Of a stretch of 64,000 nucleotides of DNA, positions 27,870 to 38,819 are shown piece after piece. Every line of letters starts with the position of its first letter. Position 1 is the first letter of the stretch. The stretch spans positions 208,603-272,602 of the forward strand of contig NZ_FXZH01000004.1 in assembly GCF_900169365.1 (NCBI RefSeq). Reading direction: 5' to 3'. Below the pieces are notes generated by a model, which had not been told where the DNA came from, did not search any database, and saw nothing but the letters and a program-made list of their open reading frames with translations. Source of the DNA: Brevibacterium sp. 239c (GTDB taxonomy: Bacteria > Actinomycetota > Actinomycetes > Actinomycetales > Brevibacteriaceae). The position numbers and the translations under genes were made by a program.

Positions 27870-28366
27870 CTACCGAACGGGGAAGTCAGAGAACTGTGAA
27901 CCGTCGTTTACTGAGGTTCCTCGATACTCCTGCTGTTGCCCGGACGGCACGAGGTCTTCGTAGTACCCGAGCTTGTTGCCCCAGGGGTCCGCGAAGTCAA
28001 CGAAAGCCACTACACCCGGTAGATGAGACGGTTCGGAGTGCGAAGTTCCCGTAGCCTCCAGGAACCGGACGGCTCGAGACAGATCCATCACGCGAAATCG
28101 AATCCTGTTGTTCAGAACTTCGAAATCGTCACGCGCACCCACCTGGAACCAACACTCCTGTCCGGCGATCGGAGCCCATTCAACAAATCATCGTGGGGCT
28201 CAAACTCCGGCTCGCGTCCGAATAATTGACTGTAATACTCTCTGGCAGTGCTCGTCTCTTCAGTTGGCACGTAAACCTGGAGGGTGACCCCTGCCGTCTT
28301 CGGAGCTTTGCTCCTTGCCTCATCCACCGTAGTTCCCAGACTCCCGCAACACCTCTGAGACGTCAA
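27870..28366 (-). pseudogene. VOC-family protein broken by a frameshift
   Basis: Two overlapping frames together rebuild one VOC protein. The first (from 28366) gives TLQVYVPTEETSTAREYYSQLFGREPEFEPHDDLL. The second gives WAPIAGQECWFQVGARDDFEVLNNRIRF, VMDLSRAVRFLEATG and FVDFADPWGNKLGYYEDL. Skipping one base in the TTGTTGAATGG stretch (plus-strand 28176-28186) joins them into a continuous sequence with the expected order of strands. This is either a real one-base insertion or a sequencing error. The patch is AT-rich compared with its surroundings. Confidence 0.7.
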
Positions 28367-28531
28367 CCACTCGACGAGACTCAGATAAACAGCCCGGATG
28401 CCACCCTCGGTGCCTCATATACTTTTGCCCGCGAAATGGTGGACCCTCAGAAGCTATGGGGAGCGAACGCCGCAGGGACGTAACGTCACACGTGTTCTGT
28501 GCCCTCGGAGGCCCGACGGCAGCGAAGAAGC

Positions 28532-29833
<1,302 letters not shown>

Positions 29834-29845
29834 TTAACTGGGAGC

Positions 29846-30796
29846 ATGTCGACAACCTTCATCCAGATGCTCCAGGCCGCTGAGCGCTCGGGCCAGCCCA
29901 TCATCATCGACGGTGGCCTGGGCACGGCGCTCGAGTCGCGCGGCATCGATCTGGGCCACGAGCTGTGGTCGGCGGCCCTGCTCAGTGAAGCTCCGGACAC
30001 CCTCGCCGAGGTGCACGCCGACTTCATCCGCGCCGGTGCCCGGATCGTCACGACCGCCAGCTACCAGGCGAGCCCGCTCGGCTTCGAAAGAGCATCGATT
30101 ACCGCCGAGGACGGCCGGCGTCTTATCGCCGCCAGCGTTGAAATCGCTGCAGAGGCGAGCGTTGGCGTGGAGTCTGCCGGCCCTGTCCTCGTGGCCGGTT
30201 CTGTCGGGCCCTATGGGGCTGCTCTCGGCGATGGTGCCGAGTACACCGGTGATTACAACCTCAGCGACGACGACTTCGCGGCCTTCCACCGTCCTCGCAT
30301 CGAGGCTCTGGTCAGTGCCGGTGCAGACCTGTTGGCGATTGAGACTCAACCCAGCCTGTCCGAGGTCAAGGTTCTCGCCGGTCTGGCCGATGAGTTCGGT
30401 GTTCCCGCGTGGCTCAGCGTCACTCTCTCGGATGGTCGGCACCTTGCCGACGGCTCGCACCTGGCCGAGGTCGCGAAGGTGACGTCCGCCTCGGCGATGG
30501 TCCACGCGATCGGCGTCAACTGTGTGCGCCCCTCGCTCGTGGCCTCGTCGTTGAGAGCGCTGCGTGAGCACACCGATCTGCCGTTGATCGCCTACCCCAA
30601 TTCGGGTGAACGCTATGACGCGACTGCAATGCAGTGGTGGGCAGGTCCCGACTTCGAGACAGGCCCGGAGATGATCGCTGAGTGGACGAAGGCGGGTGCC
30701 GCGCTGATCGGCGGTTGCTGCCGAACGACGCCGGACGGTATCGCCGGACTGGCCACCTCCGCGAAGAAGCTCAGCCGAACATCTTCCCCGGATTGA
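29846..30796 (+). CDS. mmuM: Homocysteine S-methyltransferase
   Basis: The 316-residue enzyme would transfer a methyl group from S-methylmethionine (or SAM) to homocysteine to make methionine. It begins IIIDGGLGTALESRGIDLGHELWSA, and the zinc thiolates come from IGVNCVRPS and GGCCRTTPD (paired Cys near the C terminus). ATG 29846 is the start; the frame continues far upstream but only as the shadow of tgt. The gene is divergent from tgt and its end overlaps by 26 bases the 3' end of the glcD-like gene on the other strand. No transporter for S-methylmethionine is adjacent. Confidence 0.88.
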   Translation: MSTTFIQMLQAAERSGQPIIIDGGLGTALESRGIDLGHELWSAALLSEAPDTLAEVHADFIRAGARIVTTASYQASPLGFERASITAEDGRRLIAASVEIAAEASVGVESAGPVLVAGSVGPYGAALGDGAEYTGDYNLSDDDFAAFHRPRIEALVSAGADLLAIETQPSLSEVKVLAGLADEFGVPAWLSVTLSDGRHLADGSHLAEVAKVTSASAMVHAIGVNCVRPSLVASSLRALREHTDLPLIAYPNSGERYDATAMQWWAGPDFETGPEMIAEWTKAGAALIGGCCRTTPDGIAGLATSAKKLSRTSSPD

Positions 30797-32189
30797 GGAT
30801 CCCCAGCGGATCGAGGGCGTCCTTGATCTGTGTGTGCATGAGCTTGGCACCGTCGTCGAGTTCATGCCCGAGCCATTCGCGTTTGAGGTATCCGACGCCG
30901 TGTTCGCCCGTGATCGTGCCGCCCAGATCGAGTCCCAGCTGCATGATCGCGGCGAAGGCCTCCTGCGCCTGAGCCACCTGCCCCGCGTCACCGGCGTCGA
31001 AGACCACCGAAGGGTGCATGTTCCCGTCACCGGCGTGACCTGCCGTGGCAACCTCGACGTCGAAGCGGGAATCGATGGCGGCCAGACGTTCGAAGAACTC
31101 CCCAAGTGCAGAGCGCGGGACGCACACATCATCGACGAGCTCTCCCCCACCGCGAGTGTGCGCGTACTTCTCCATCGCCGGGGCCACGGCACGACGGGCC
31201 GCGACGAGCATCTCGGAGTCGGACGGATCATCGGAGACGAAGACCTCAGTGCCGCCGTTGGACTCTGCGACCCGGCGGAAGGCTTCGAGTTCCTCCATCG
31301 CACCGGCGCCCCGTGCATCCGACTGCACGAGCAGGAGCGCACCGACATCCTCGGGCAGACCGAAGTCGCCGTAGTCATTGATCATCGCCACGCTGGCCCC
31401 ATCGATGAACTCAAGCATCGACGGGTTCGCGCCCGATCCCATGTATTCGGTGACCGTGCGCCCGGCCGAGGCGGTGTCGGGGAAGATTCCGACGGCAGTG
31501 ATCGGCGGGGTCAGTGCCGGTTTGAGGGCCAGGGTCACCTCGACGATGGTGCCCAAGGTCCCCTCGGAACCGACAAGCAGAGCCGCCAGGTCGAGTCCCG
31601 CGACGCCCTTGGCGGTGGCTCGACCCAGCTTCGTCACAGTCCCATCGGCGAGCACCACGTTCATGGCACGCACATAGTCCTTGGTCACGCCGTACTTCAC
31701 GCAGCACATTCCGCCGGCGTTGGTGGCGACGTTGCCGCCGATCGTCGAGATCGCCACCGACCCAGGATCGGGAGGATAGGCCAGCCCGTGTTCGGCCAAC
31801 GCCGCCTTCAGATCCTGATTGATGACCCCGGGCTGGACCCGGCACGTCTGGTTGACCGGGTCGATGGCCACGATCTCATCCAGCCCTGCCACGTTGAGCA
31901 GCAGGCAGCCGTCGACCGCATTGGCCGCACCAGAGAGTCCGGTCCGTGCACCTTGGGTGACGACGGGAATGCGATGCTTCGTGGCGAAGACCATCACAGC
32001 CACCACATCATCGACGCTTTGGGCTCTGACCAGGGCCACAGCCTGACCGGCGGGACAGAACAGGGCCTTGTCGAAGGCATAGCTGTCGATGACGTCGCGG
32101 TCGGTGACGAGGACACCGGGGCTCAGCTGAGCCTCCAGATCATGGATCGGAGGCTGTGCCGAAGTCTGCATCGAGTCGCTCACGCTCAT
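30771..32189 (-). CDS. FAD-linked oxidase, glycolate oxidase GlcD-like
   Basis: The 472-residue protein has a FAD_binding_4 domain (about 40-180: PVVTQGARTGLSGAANAVDGCLLLN, then PDPGSVAISTIGGNVATNAGGMCCVKYGVTKDYV) and a C-terminal oxidase domain ending in the marker GTITGEHGVGYLKREWL. GlcD oxidises glycolate to glyoxylate, but the same family includes D-lactate and D-2-hydroxyglutarate dehydrogenases, and no glcE or glcF is present, so a single-subunit D-2-hydroxyacid dehydrogenase is equally possible. It overlaps the aminotransferase gene by 4 bases (ATGA) and is likely translated with it. Confidence 0.8.
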   Translation of the reverse strand: MSVSDSMQTSAQPPIHDLEAQLSPGVLVTDRDVIDSYAFDKALFCPAGQAVALVRAQSVDDVVAVMVFATKHRIPVVTQGARTGLSGAANAVDGCLLLNVAGLDEIVAIDPVNQTCRVQPGVINQDLKAALAEHGLAYPPDPGSVAISTIGGNVATNAGGMCCVKYGVTKDYVRAMNVVLADGTVTKLGRATAKGVAGLDLAALLVGSEGTLGTIVEVTLALKPALTPPITAVGIFPDTASAGRTVTEYMGSGANPSMLEFIDGASVAMINDYGDFGLPEDVGALLLVQSDARGAGAMEELEAFRRVAESNGGTEVFVSDDPSDSEMLVAARRAVAPAMEKYAHTRGGGELVDDVCVPRSALGEFFERLAAIDSRFDVEVATAGHAGDGNMHPSVVFDAGDAGQVAQAQEAFAAIMQLGLDLGGTITGEHGVGYLKREWLGHELDDGAKLMHTQIKDALDPLGILNPGKMFG

Positions 32190-33271
32190 GCGGTCCTGGA
32201 GGCTGCGAAGGTCTTCGCCACCTCGCGCACACGGTCAAGTGCTTCGTCGGGGCCGATGCTGATCCGCACGCCACCGCTGAGCTTGCGGACGGCCACGGCC
32301 TGCTCTGCGCATGCCTCTTCGAAGGCCTGTGCGTCGTCAGTCCCGAGGGCGACCCACACATAGTTGCCCTGCGAATCCGAAACCGTCAGGCCGGCATCGC
32401 GCAGGTCCTGTGCGAACTGGTCACGGGTGGCCGCGACCTCCTTGGCCCGGACGAGGACCTCATCGGTGCGCGAGAGAGATTCCACGGCTGCGACCTGAGC
32501 CGCCGAGGTGACGCTGAACGGTGCGATCACCTGGCGCAGTGCGGTCGCGATCGTGGGATCGGCGACACCGAAGCCCACACGCAGACCGGCCAGGCCATGG
32601 GCCTTGGAGAAGGTGCGTGCCAACACCAGGTTCGGGAACTTCTGGTAAGCCGCCATCCCATCGACCACCTCGGCGTCGGTGGCGAATTCGAAATAGGCCT
32701 CATCGAGGACGACGATGACCTCGGGCGGGACCTCAGCCATGAAGCCCTCGAGCTCGGCTGTCGAGATGGACAGACCCGTCGGGTTGTTGGGCGAGCAGAG
32801 CAGGATGAGTCGGGTCGTGTCATCGATGGCCGCGACCAGACCCTGGAAGTCGTGCCGGCCGTCTTCGAGCAGGGGCACGGGGCGCTTCTCGGCACCGCGC
32901 GCCGAGGCGAGGATCGGGTACATCTCGAACGAGGGCCAGGGGTAGACCACCGAGGTTCCGGCCTCGAGCGTGATGTTCGTCAGCGCCGACAGGATCTCAG
33001 AAGCGCCTGCTCCGGGAACGATCTCGGCCTCAGCGACATCGAGGTGGGCCGCGATGTCTGCGACCAGCTTCGTCGACTTCGGGTCGGGGTAGTTAGCAGG
33101 CACCTGCCCGGCATCTGCGATCGCGTCGGTGACACCCGGCAGCGGTGCCAGATGATTCTCGTTCGACGACAGCTTGTACGGTTTCAATCCTGGCGTGGTG
33201 GTCGGGGGTTTGCCCGGCACATAGGGCGGGAATTCGGCCAGGGCATCACGAAGAAGGAAGCTATTCGACAT
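32186..33271 (-). CDS. Histidinol-phosphate/aromatic aminotransferase (HisC/Pat-like)
   Basis: The 361-residue enzyme is a class I/II PLP aminotransferase. It shows YKLSSNENHLAPLPG at the N terminus, CSPNNPTG (about 166-173), DEAYFEF, and the PLP lysine in RTFSKAHGLAGLRVGFG (about 222-239). Actinobacteria often keep such genes away from the his operon, where they serve as aromatic amino acid aminotransferases. ATG 33271 begins MSNSFLLRDALAEFPPY, as in the family; a longer frame upstream is unsupported. Overlap with the glcD-like gene suggests a shared transcript, perhaps turning a 2-hydroxyacid into an amino acid. Confidence 0.82.
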   Translation of the reverse strand: MSNSFLLRDALAEFPPYVPGKPPTTTPGLKPYKLSSNENHLAPLPGVTDAIADAGQVPANYPDPKSTKLVADIAAHLDVAEAEIVPGAGASEILSALTNITLEAGTSVVYPWPSFEMYPILASARGAEKRPVPLLEDGRHDFQGLVAAIDDTTRLILLCSPNNPTGLSISTAELEGFMAEVPPEVIVVLDEAYFEFATDAEVVDGMAAYQKFPNLVLARTFSKAHGLAGLRVGFGVADPTIATALRQVIAPFSVTSAAQVAAVESLSRTDEVLVRAKEVAATRDQFAQDLRDAGLTVSDSQGNYVWVALGTDDAQAFEEACAEQAVAVRKLSGGVRISIGPDEALDRVREVAKTFAASRTA

Positions 33272-33487
33272 GTGCCCATATTTGCACATCCTGTGGCAGG
33301 CGACACAAGGCGTCCAGGAGCTAAACGTCCGAATGGTCGGAAAATGTGTGTGACTGCGGACGATCAGGGTCTGTGAGGTTGCTCGCACGAGACTCCTGTG
33401 CCCGGGGGCGGGTTACTGGTTCGCCTGAGGCGGAGAGTAGTCTGTGAGTCGAATACATGTAGTCAGTGACGAGGAATGAGAGTCGAA

Positions 33488-34963
33488 ATGCCCTCAACGC
33501 AGGAAAAGGTTGACGTTGTCTTGATCGGCGGCGGCATCATGAGCTCCACTCTTGGTGCCATGCTGACCGAGCTTCAGCCCGAATGGGATATCCGGGTCTA
33601 CGAGAAGCTCGACTATGTCGCCGAGGAGAGCTCCGATCCGTGGAACAACGCCGGCACCGGCCACGCCGCCCTGTGCGAGCTCAACTACACTCCTGAGGAT
33701 GAGAACGGCCACATCGATCTCGCGAAGGCCTCGCAGATCAACGAGCAGTTCCATCATTCCCGCCAGTACTGGTCGCACCTCGTCGACAACGGCGTCCTGG
33801 CGGAGCCGAAGTCCTTCATCAACCAGGTCCCTCACATCAGCTACGGCCGTGGTCAGAAGGGACGCGACTACATCAAGAACCGCTACGAGCAGATGGTCCG
33901 CAACCCGCTGTTCTCCGAGATGGAGTACACGGACGACCCGAACACTCAGGCCGAGTGGCTGCCGCTGATGTTCGAAGGCCGCGGACCCGGTCAGGTCAAC
34001 GGCATCTCCCGCACGAAGGTCGGCTCAGACGTCGATTTCGGATCCCTGTCCCATCAGCTGCTCAACTACGTCGGCGACAAGGGTGCCACCATCCGCACCA
34101 GTCACCAGGTCACCGACCTCGAGCGTTCCTCCGACGGCTGGGTCGTCACTGTCAAGGACCTGCTCTCCCACGAAACTCACAAGGTCAACGCGAAGTTCGT
34201 CTTCGTCGGTGCCGGCGGCGGTGCTCTGCCGCTGCTGCAGAAGTCGGGCATCCCCGAAGGCCGCGGATACGGCGGATTCCCCGTCTCCGGCATCTTCCTG
34301 CGGACCTCGAATCCCGATCTCGTCGCCCGTCACCAGGCCAAGGTCTACGGCCAGGCTTCCTTCGGTGCTCCGGCCATGTCGGTGCCTCACCTCGACACCC
34401 GTGTTGTCGACGGCAAGGACTACCTGCTGTTCGGACCCTACGCCGGCTTCTCGCCGAAGTTCCTCAAGGGCGGCCGCTTCACCGACCTGCCCCTCTCGGT
34501 GCGTGGAAACAACCTGCCCACGATGCTCAATGTGGCCAAGGACAACACCGACCTCGTCACCTACCTCGTCTCCGAGCTGGCCGCATCGAAGAAGGCCCGT
34601 TTCGAGTCGATGCACGAGTTCATTCCGAACATCGACCCCTCCGACTGGGAGTTCATCCAGGCCGGTCAGCGCGTGCAGGTGATGAAGAAGGATTCGAAGA
34701 ATGGCGGCGTCCTCAGTTTCGGCACCGAGCTCATCTCCTCGGCAGACGGTTCGATCGCCGCTCTCCTCGGTGCCTCCCCCGGTGCGTCGACGGCAGTGTC
34801 GATCATGCTCAACCTGCTCAAGACCTGCTTCCCTCGCCAGTACAACGGCTGGGAGCCTGCGATCAAGGACATGGTGCCTTCGCTGGGCCGCAGCCTCGCC
34901 GATGACGAGACCCTGCTCAAGGAACTCTCCGAGTACACGGCTCGCACCCTGGAGCTGATCTGA
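33488..34963 (+). CDS. mqo: Malate:quinone oxidoreductase
   Basis: The 491-residue peripheral membrane flavoenzyme oxidises malate to oxaloacetate and passes electrons to quinone. It begins VDVVLIGGGIMSSTLGAML (FAD Rossmann motif). Further markers are SDPWNNAGTGHAALCELNYTP, GYGGFPVSGIFLR and the C-terminal LLGASPGASTAVSIML. I favour ATG 33488 with GAGAG 5 bases upstream; ATG 33476 in frame would have its GAGGA directly against the start codon. The gene ends at a strong terminator. The enzyme connects to the malate flux discussed for malic enzyme and DUF6986. Confidence 0.93.
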   Translation: MPSTQEKVDVVLIGGGIMSSTLGAMLTELQPEWDIRVYEKLDYVAEESSDPWNNAGTGHAALCELNYTPEDENGHIDLAKASQINEQFHHSRQYWSHLVDNGVLAEPKSFINQVPHISYGRGQKGRDYIKNRYEQMVRNPLFSEMEYTDDPNTQAEWLPLMFEGRGPGQVNGISRTKVGSDVDFGSLSHQLLNYVGDKGATIRTSHQVTDLERSSDGWVVTVKDLLSHETHKVNAKFVFVGAGGGALPLLQKSGIPEGRGYGGFPVSGIFLRTSNPDLVARHQAKVYGQASFGAPAMSVPHLDTRVVDGKDYLLFGPYAGFSPKFLKGGRFTDLPLSVRGNNLPTMLNVAKDNTDLVTYLVSELAASKKARFESMHEFIPNIDPSDWEFIQAGQRVQVMKKDSKNGGVLSFGTELISSADGSIAALLGASPGASTAVSIMLNLLKTCFPRQYNGWEPAIKDMVPSLGRSLADDETLLKELSEYTARTLELI

Positions 34964-35009
34964 AGCTGAGGCGACAACTGGCGGCACTTGACCGCTGACA
35001 GCTGAACAC

Positions 35010-35048
35010 AAGAAGAACGGTGGACCACCTCGGTCCACCGTTCTTCTT
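35010..35048. terminator. Rho-independent terminator downstream of mqo
   Basis: A perfect 17-bp stem (35010-35026 with 35032-35048) with a 5-base loop ends in TTCTTCTT on the plus strand and begins AAGAAGAA, so it can work in both directions. It lies between the convergent mqo and allE genes. Confidence 0.92.
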
Positions 35049-35103
35049 CTGTCTGCAGCTGTCTGCAGGCAGGAGCCTCAGGGGCGAGCGCCGGCTCAGC
35101 GCC

Positions 35104-35928
35104 TCAGAGCTCTACTTGGCGGTTGACGTCCTTGTAGAGAAGGTAGCGGAACCGGCCCGGCCCACCGGCGTAGCAGGCCTGTGGGCAGAAGGCGCGCATC
35201 GAGATGAAGTCACCCTCCTGCACCTCGACCCAGTCGCCGTTGAGCCGATAGACGGCCTTGCCCTCGAGAACGTAGAGGCCGTGCTCCATCTCGTGAGTCT
35301 CGGCGAAGGGAATCACCGCACCGGGTTCGAAGGTCACGATGTTGACGTGCATGTCATAGGCCAGATTCTCGGGATCCAGGGGACGCGTCGTCCGCCACCG
35401 GTTGTCGGTGCCCGGCATCGAAGCGGGTTCGACGTCTGATTCCTGGCCGAACTTGGCCTCCGGGGTCAGCCCAGCTACGGGCTGGTAGCGCTTGCGCACC
35501 CAATGGAAACGGGCCGCCTCGGTGCCGGTGGACTTCACGCTCCACGTCGAACCGGCGGGCAGGAATCCATAGCCCCCAGGGGTCAGGGTGTGAGCCTGGC
35601 CCTCGTGGGTGATCTCGAGCTGACCGCCCATGAGGAAGATGAACCCTTCGACCTCGACCTGCGGTTCGGGCTTCTCAGAGCCACCACCTGGGGCGACTTC
35701 GAGGATGGTCTGTGAGAACGTAACCGCTCCCCCGGCCACCGGCTTACTCAGCACCCAGGACCGGGCCCCCGTCCATTCGGGCAGATTCGAGGTCACGATG
35801 TCACGCATGACTCCGCGCGGAATCACCGTGTAGGCCTCGGTGACGATGGCACGGTCGGTAAGCAGATCTGTCTGCGGCGGGTGGCCGCCGGTGGGCGCCC
35901 AATAGGTGTAGGGGTCGGTCGTCGTCAT
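35104..35928 (-). CDS. allE: (S)-ureidoglycine aminohydrolase
   Basis: The 274-residue bicupin enzyme converts (S)-ureidoglycine to (S)-ureidoglycolate with release of ammonia. The C-terminal cupin shows the manganese-binding region HEMEHGLYVLEGKAVYRLNGDWVEVQEGDFISM (His, His, Glu pattern) and ends FCPQACYAGGPGRFRYLLYKDVNR, typical of AllE. The N-terminal cupin has EGFIFLMGGQLEITHEG. It lies 72 bases downstream of the DUF6986 gene and is probably in its transcript. Allantoate amidohydrolase (allC), which should supply its substrate, is not in the window. Confidence 0.9.
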   Translation of the reverse strand: MTTTDPYTYWAPTGGHPPQTDLLTDRAIVTEAYTVIPRGVMRDIVTSNLPEWTGARSWVLSKPVAGGAVTFSQTILEVAPGGGSEKPEPQVEVEGFIFLMGGQLEITHEGQAHTLTPGGYGFLPAGSTWSVKSTGTEAARFHWVRKRYQPVAGLTPEAKFGQESDVEPASMPGTDNRWRTTRPLDPENLAYDMHVNIVTFEPGAVIPFAETHEMEHGLYVLEGKAVYRLNGDWVEVQEGDFISMRAFCPQACYAGGPGRFRYLLYKDVNRQVEL

Positions 35929-36000
35929 GTGTACGTGTTCTCCTTCGATTCGGTGCTGGTCAGCGCAAGCTGATGCGTTATCGCCGAGGTGGTCGGCAGG

Positions 36001-37314
36001 TCACTCGGCCGCGCCGGTGGCGGCGATTTGGTTGAGGGTCGCGATCGACATCTTCGTGCGGTCCGTGACGAAGTCCTCGGTGTGGGCACCGCAGGAGAGT
36101 CCGCGGCCCAGATAGCGGGCCAGTGCCCGTGCCGTTGCCGGCTCGTCGAGGACGGACGAGTCCTCCTTGAACACATAGTTGCGCAGCCGGGTCGCCGCCT
36201 TCTCCGCTCCTTCGCGGTAGAAGCGGAAGGTGGCGAGGAAGCGCGTGGGCAGCTGGTGCGGGTGCATATCCCAGCCCTGGTAGATGCCGCGCTTGAGGTG
36301 CCTGCGGACCAGTCCGGCGTGCAGGCTCCAGGCGCGCTGAATCTCTTCGGGCTCACCGAGGGGCAGGATGTTCGTCGAACCATCGGAGAGGTGGACGCCG
36401 GTGCCGGCGACCGCGAGCATCATCTGGTTCTTCGCGAAATCGGCCACCGGGTGATCCATCGCCTGGTAGGCGGCGGCGACACCCATCGATGCCGAATAGT
36501 CGTAGGTGCCGTAGTGCAGGGAGGTGATGCGCCCTTCACCGGCGTCAAGCACCGGTGCCAGCGGAACCCTGCCATCGGCGCCGAGGATGAGCTGCGGCGT
36601 CTCGACCTGCACCTCGAAGGTGATCGAGCCCTCGGCAAGACCGTGTTGGGACTCCAGCGCACGGCAGGCCAGGACCATGGCGGACACTTGGTCGACGGTG
36701 CTCACCTTCGGCAGCGTGAGGACCAACTGCGTCGGCAGGGATCCGTGGGCGGCGATCACCTCGGCGAGGAACAGGTCCAGGGTGCGCAGTCCGCGCACCC
36801 GGGTATCGGCCTCCATGCATTTGAAGCGGATGCCGAAGAACGCCGGTGCGCCCGCCTCTGACAGGCCTGCAACGGCGTTGTGTGCGGCCTGGCGGACGCA
36901 CTCGTCCTCGGTCTCGTCGCCGCGGTCGCCGAACCCGTCTTCGAAGTCCAATCTCAGGTCTTCGATCGGTTCGGTGTCGAGCTTGTTCGTGACCGCCTGG
37001 GCGAGCATTTCCGCTTCCCGGGCGACCTGGTGCAGATTGGGCATCGTGTGGTTGTCGCGGGCGTGGGTCTCTTTGCGGGAGGCAATGATGACGCGTTCGG
37101 CCAGCTGGACCATTCCGCCGTTGGCCTCGACGCATTCGAGGGCCTGCTCACCCCACTCGCGGGGCAGGGGCGGGGTCGAAAGGTGACCTGGGACGTAGAC
37201 GGTGTGCACGGGTTGCCGGACATCACGCTCACCGGGATAGCGCGTACTCAGCAGCTCGTCCGTGTCCGCCAGGAGTGAGTCGATGTCGGCCAACGTTGAG
37301 TGATCCAATTTCAC
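36001..37314 (-). CDS. DUF6986 family protein (CitE/malate-synthase-like lyase fold)
   Basis: The 437-residue protein belongs to the HpcH/HpaI-CitE-malate synthase superfamily. RLDFEDGFGDRGDETED (about 121-137) resembles the DFED acidic motif of malate synthase A. ITFEVQVETPQLI and LHYGTYDYSASMG (about 233-275) are barrel strands that hold the usual Glu and Asp metal ligands. The family has no assigned reaction that I know of. Here it is flanked by allE and by malic enzyme in a purine-degradation region where glyoxylate is the carbon product. I infer that it may join glyoxylate with acetyl-CoA to give malate, or act on another glyoxylate-derived acid. No classical malate synthase gene is present in this window. 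Confidence 0.72.
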   Translation of the reverse strand: MKLDHSTLADIDSLLADTDELLSTRYPGERDVRQPVHTVYVPGHLSTPPLPREWGEQALECVEANGGMVQLAERVIIASRKETHARDNHTMPNLHQVAREAEMLAQAVTNKLDTEPIEDLRLDFEDGFGDRGDETEDECVRQAAHNAVAGLSEAGAPAFFGIRFKCMEADTRVRGLRTLDLFLAEVIAAHGSLPTQLVLTLPKVSTVDQVSAMVLACRALESQHGLAEGSITFEVQVETPQLILGADGRVPLAPVLDAGEGRITSLHYGTYDYSASMGVAAAYQAMDHPVADFAKNQMMLAVAGTGVHLSDGSTNILPLGEPEEIQRAWSLHAGLVRRHLKRGIYQGWDMHPHQLPTRFLATFRFYREGAEKAATRLRNYVFKEDSSVLDEPATARALARYLGRGLSCGAHTEDFVTDRTKMSIATLNQIAATGAAE

Positions 37315-37379
37315 ATTCTCTTTCGTAGCATCATTGCGCGCGGGTGGTGGTCACCCAACATTATCTCTCATAGAACAGC

Positions 37380-37408
37380 GACCGGCCTCCTGTTTCAGGA
37401 GACCGGTC
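37380..37408 (-). terminator. Terminator downstream of malic enzyme
   Basis: A 12-bp stem with one G-T pair (GACCGGCCTCCT with AGGAGACCGGTC) and a short loop lies 6 bases after the malic enzyme stop on the minus strand. It separates that gene from DUF6986, which begins at 37314, so the latter probably has its own promoter in the roughly 65 bp between. Confidence 0.7.
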
Positions 37409-37413
37409 GAGGT

Positions 37414-38793
37414 TCAGGAGGAGACGGCTGCGACGGCCTCCGCCACCTTCTTCGCTACCTCGGGGTCGAAGACCGAAGGCACCACGTAGCCCGGGTGGAG
37501 TTCGTCCTCTGGGATACATGAGGCGATGGCGTCCGCTGCGGCGACCATGATGTTCTCGTCGATATCGGTAGCCTCGGCGTCGAGGAGGCCGCGGAAGATG
37601 CCCGGGAAGGCCAGCACATTGTTGATCTGGTTCGGGTAGTCGCTGCGCCCGGTGGCCACAACGGCCGCGTATTTGAGCGCCTCCGCGGGGTCGACCTCGG
37701 GGTCGGGGTTGGCCATTGCGAAGACGAGCGCGTCCTTGTTCATGGCCTGGATGTCGCTGCCGTCGAGCACGTTCGGGGCGGAGACGCCGATGAACACGTC
37801 CGAGCCGGCGACGGCTTCCTTCAGTGTGCCCTCGAAGCCCTGGGGGTTCGTGTTGGCCTGCAGCCACACCTTGTGTTCGGTGTCGACGGTCGAATTCGGT
37901 CCGATCGCGCCGTTGCGACCGCAGGCGATGATGTTCTTCGCGCCCGCGACCTGAAGCAGCCGGATGATCGCATTGCCCGCAGCACCGACGCCGGAGACGA
38001 CGATGCGCTGATCCTCGAGCTTTCGGCCAACGACCTTGAGCGCATTCTTCAGCGCGGCGAGCGTGACGATGCCGGTACCGTGCTGGTCATCGTGGAAGAC
38101 CGGGATGTCGAGTTCTTCGCGGAGCCTGGCCTCGATCTCGAAGCACCTCGGCGCCGAGATGTCCTCCAGGTTTATTCCGCCGTAGGCCGGAGCGATGGCT
38201 TTGCAGATCGAGATGATCTCCTCGGTGTCCTTCGTGTCCAGTGCCACGGGCCAGGCGTCGACGCCTGCGAACTGCTTGAACAGCACTGCTTTGCCCTCCA
38301 TCACGGGCATCGCGGCTTCGGGTCCGATGTCTCCCAGACCCAGGACCGCGGTGCCGTCGGTGACGACGGCGACGGTATTGCGCTTGATCGTGAGGCGCCG
38401 GGCATCGGCCTTGTTCTCCGCGATGGCCATGCACACACGGGCCACGCCCGGTGTGTAGGCACGTGAGAGATCATCACGGTTGCGCAGGGGCACCTTGGGT
38501 GCGGATTCGAGTTTGCCGCCGAGGTGGAGCAGGAAAGTCCGATCGGAGACCTTGTGGACCTCGACACCGTCGAGTGCATTGAGCGCATCTGACACCTCAT
38601 CGGCGTGTGCGACATCGCGAGTATCGGCACTGACATCGATCATCACCGTGTGCGGGGTAGATTCGACGACGTCGAGCGCGGTGATCGCGGCACCGGTCGC
38701 TGCGGCGGCGGCCACGAGGTCGGACGTCGATGTCCGACCGACCGCGGTCTCCACCCGAAGAGTGATTGAGTATCCGGGACTGGGAACAGCCAT
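37414..38793 (-). CDS. NAD(P)-dependent malic enzyme with N-terminal ACT-like domain
   Basis: The 459-residue enzyme decarboxylates malate to pyruvate. An ACT-like ferredoxin fold (about 1-85: [36 protein letters not shown]) precedes the malic domain. Catalytic motifs include [53 protein letters not shown] and the Rossmann [20 protein letters not shown] domains usually bind an effector. The promoter carries two candidate IclR-type sites (38820-38855) between it and the divergent regulator. Control with purine genes suggests it disposes of malate formed from glyoxylate. Confidence 0.9.
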   Translation of the reverse strand: MAVPSPGYSITLRVETAVGRTSTSDLVAAAAATGAAITALDVVESTPHTVMIDVSADTRDVAHADEVSDALNALDGVEVHKVSDRTFLLHLGGKLESAPKVPLRNRDDLSRAYTPGVARVCMAIAENKADARRLTIKRNTVAVVTDGTAVLGLGDIGPEAAMPVMEGKAVLFKQFAGVDAWPVALDTKDTEEIISICKAIAPAYGGINLEDISAPRCFEIEARLREELDIPVFHDDQHGTGIVTLAALKNALKVVGRKLEDQRIVVSGVGAAGNAIIRLLQVAGAKNIIACGRNGAIGPNSTVDTEHKVWLQANTNPQGFEGTLKEAVAGSDVFIGVSAPNVLDGSDIQAMNKDALVFAMANPDPEVDPAEALKYAAVVATGRSDYPNQINNVLAFPGIFRGLLDAEATDIDENIMVAAADAIASCIPEDELHPGYVVPSVFDPEVAKKVAEAVAAVSS

Positions 38794-38819
38794 GGGAGTT
38801 ATCCTCTCTGATAAGTCTT

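Noticed and set aside
32186..33271. Assignment as hisC of the histidine operon
   Set aside because: No other his gene is nearby, and aromatic aminotransferases share all visible motifs, so I left the gene symbol empty.
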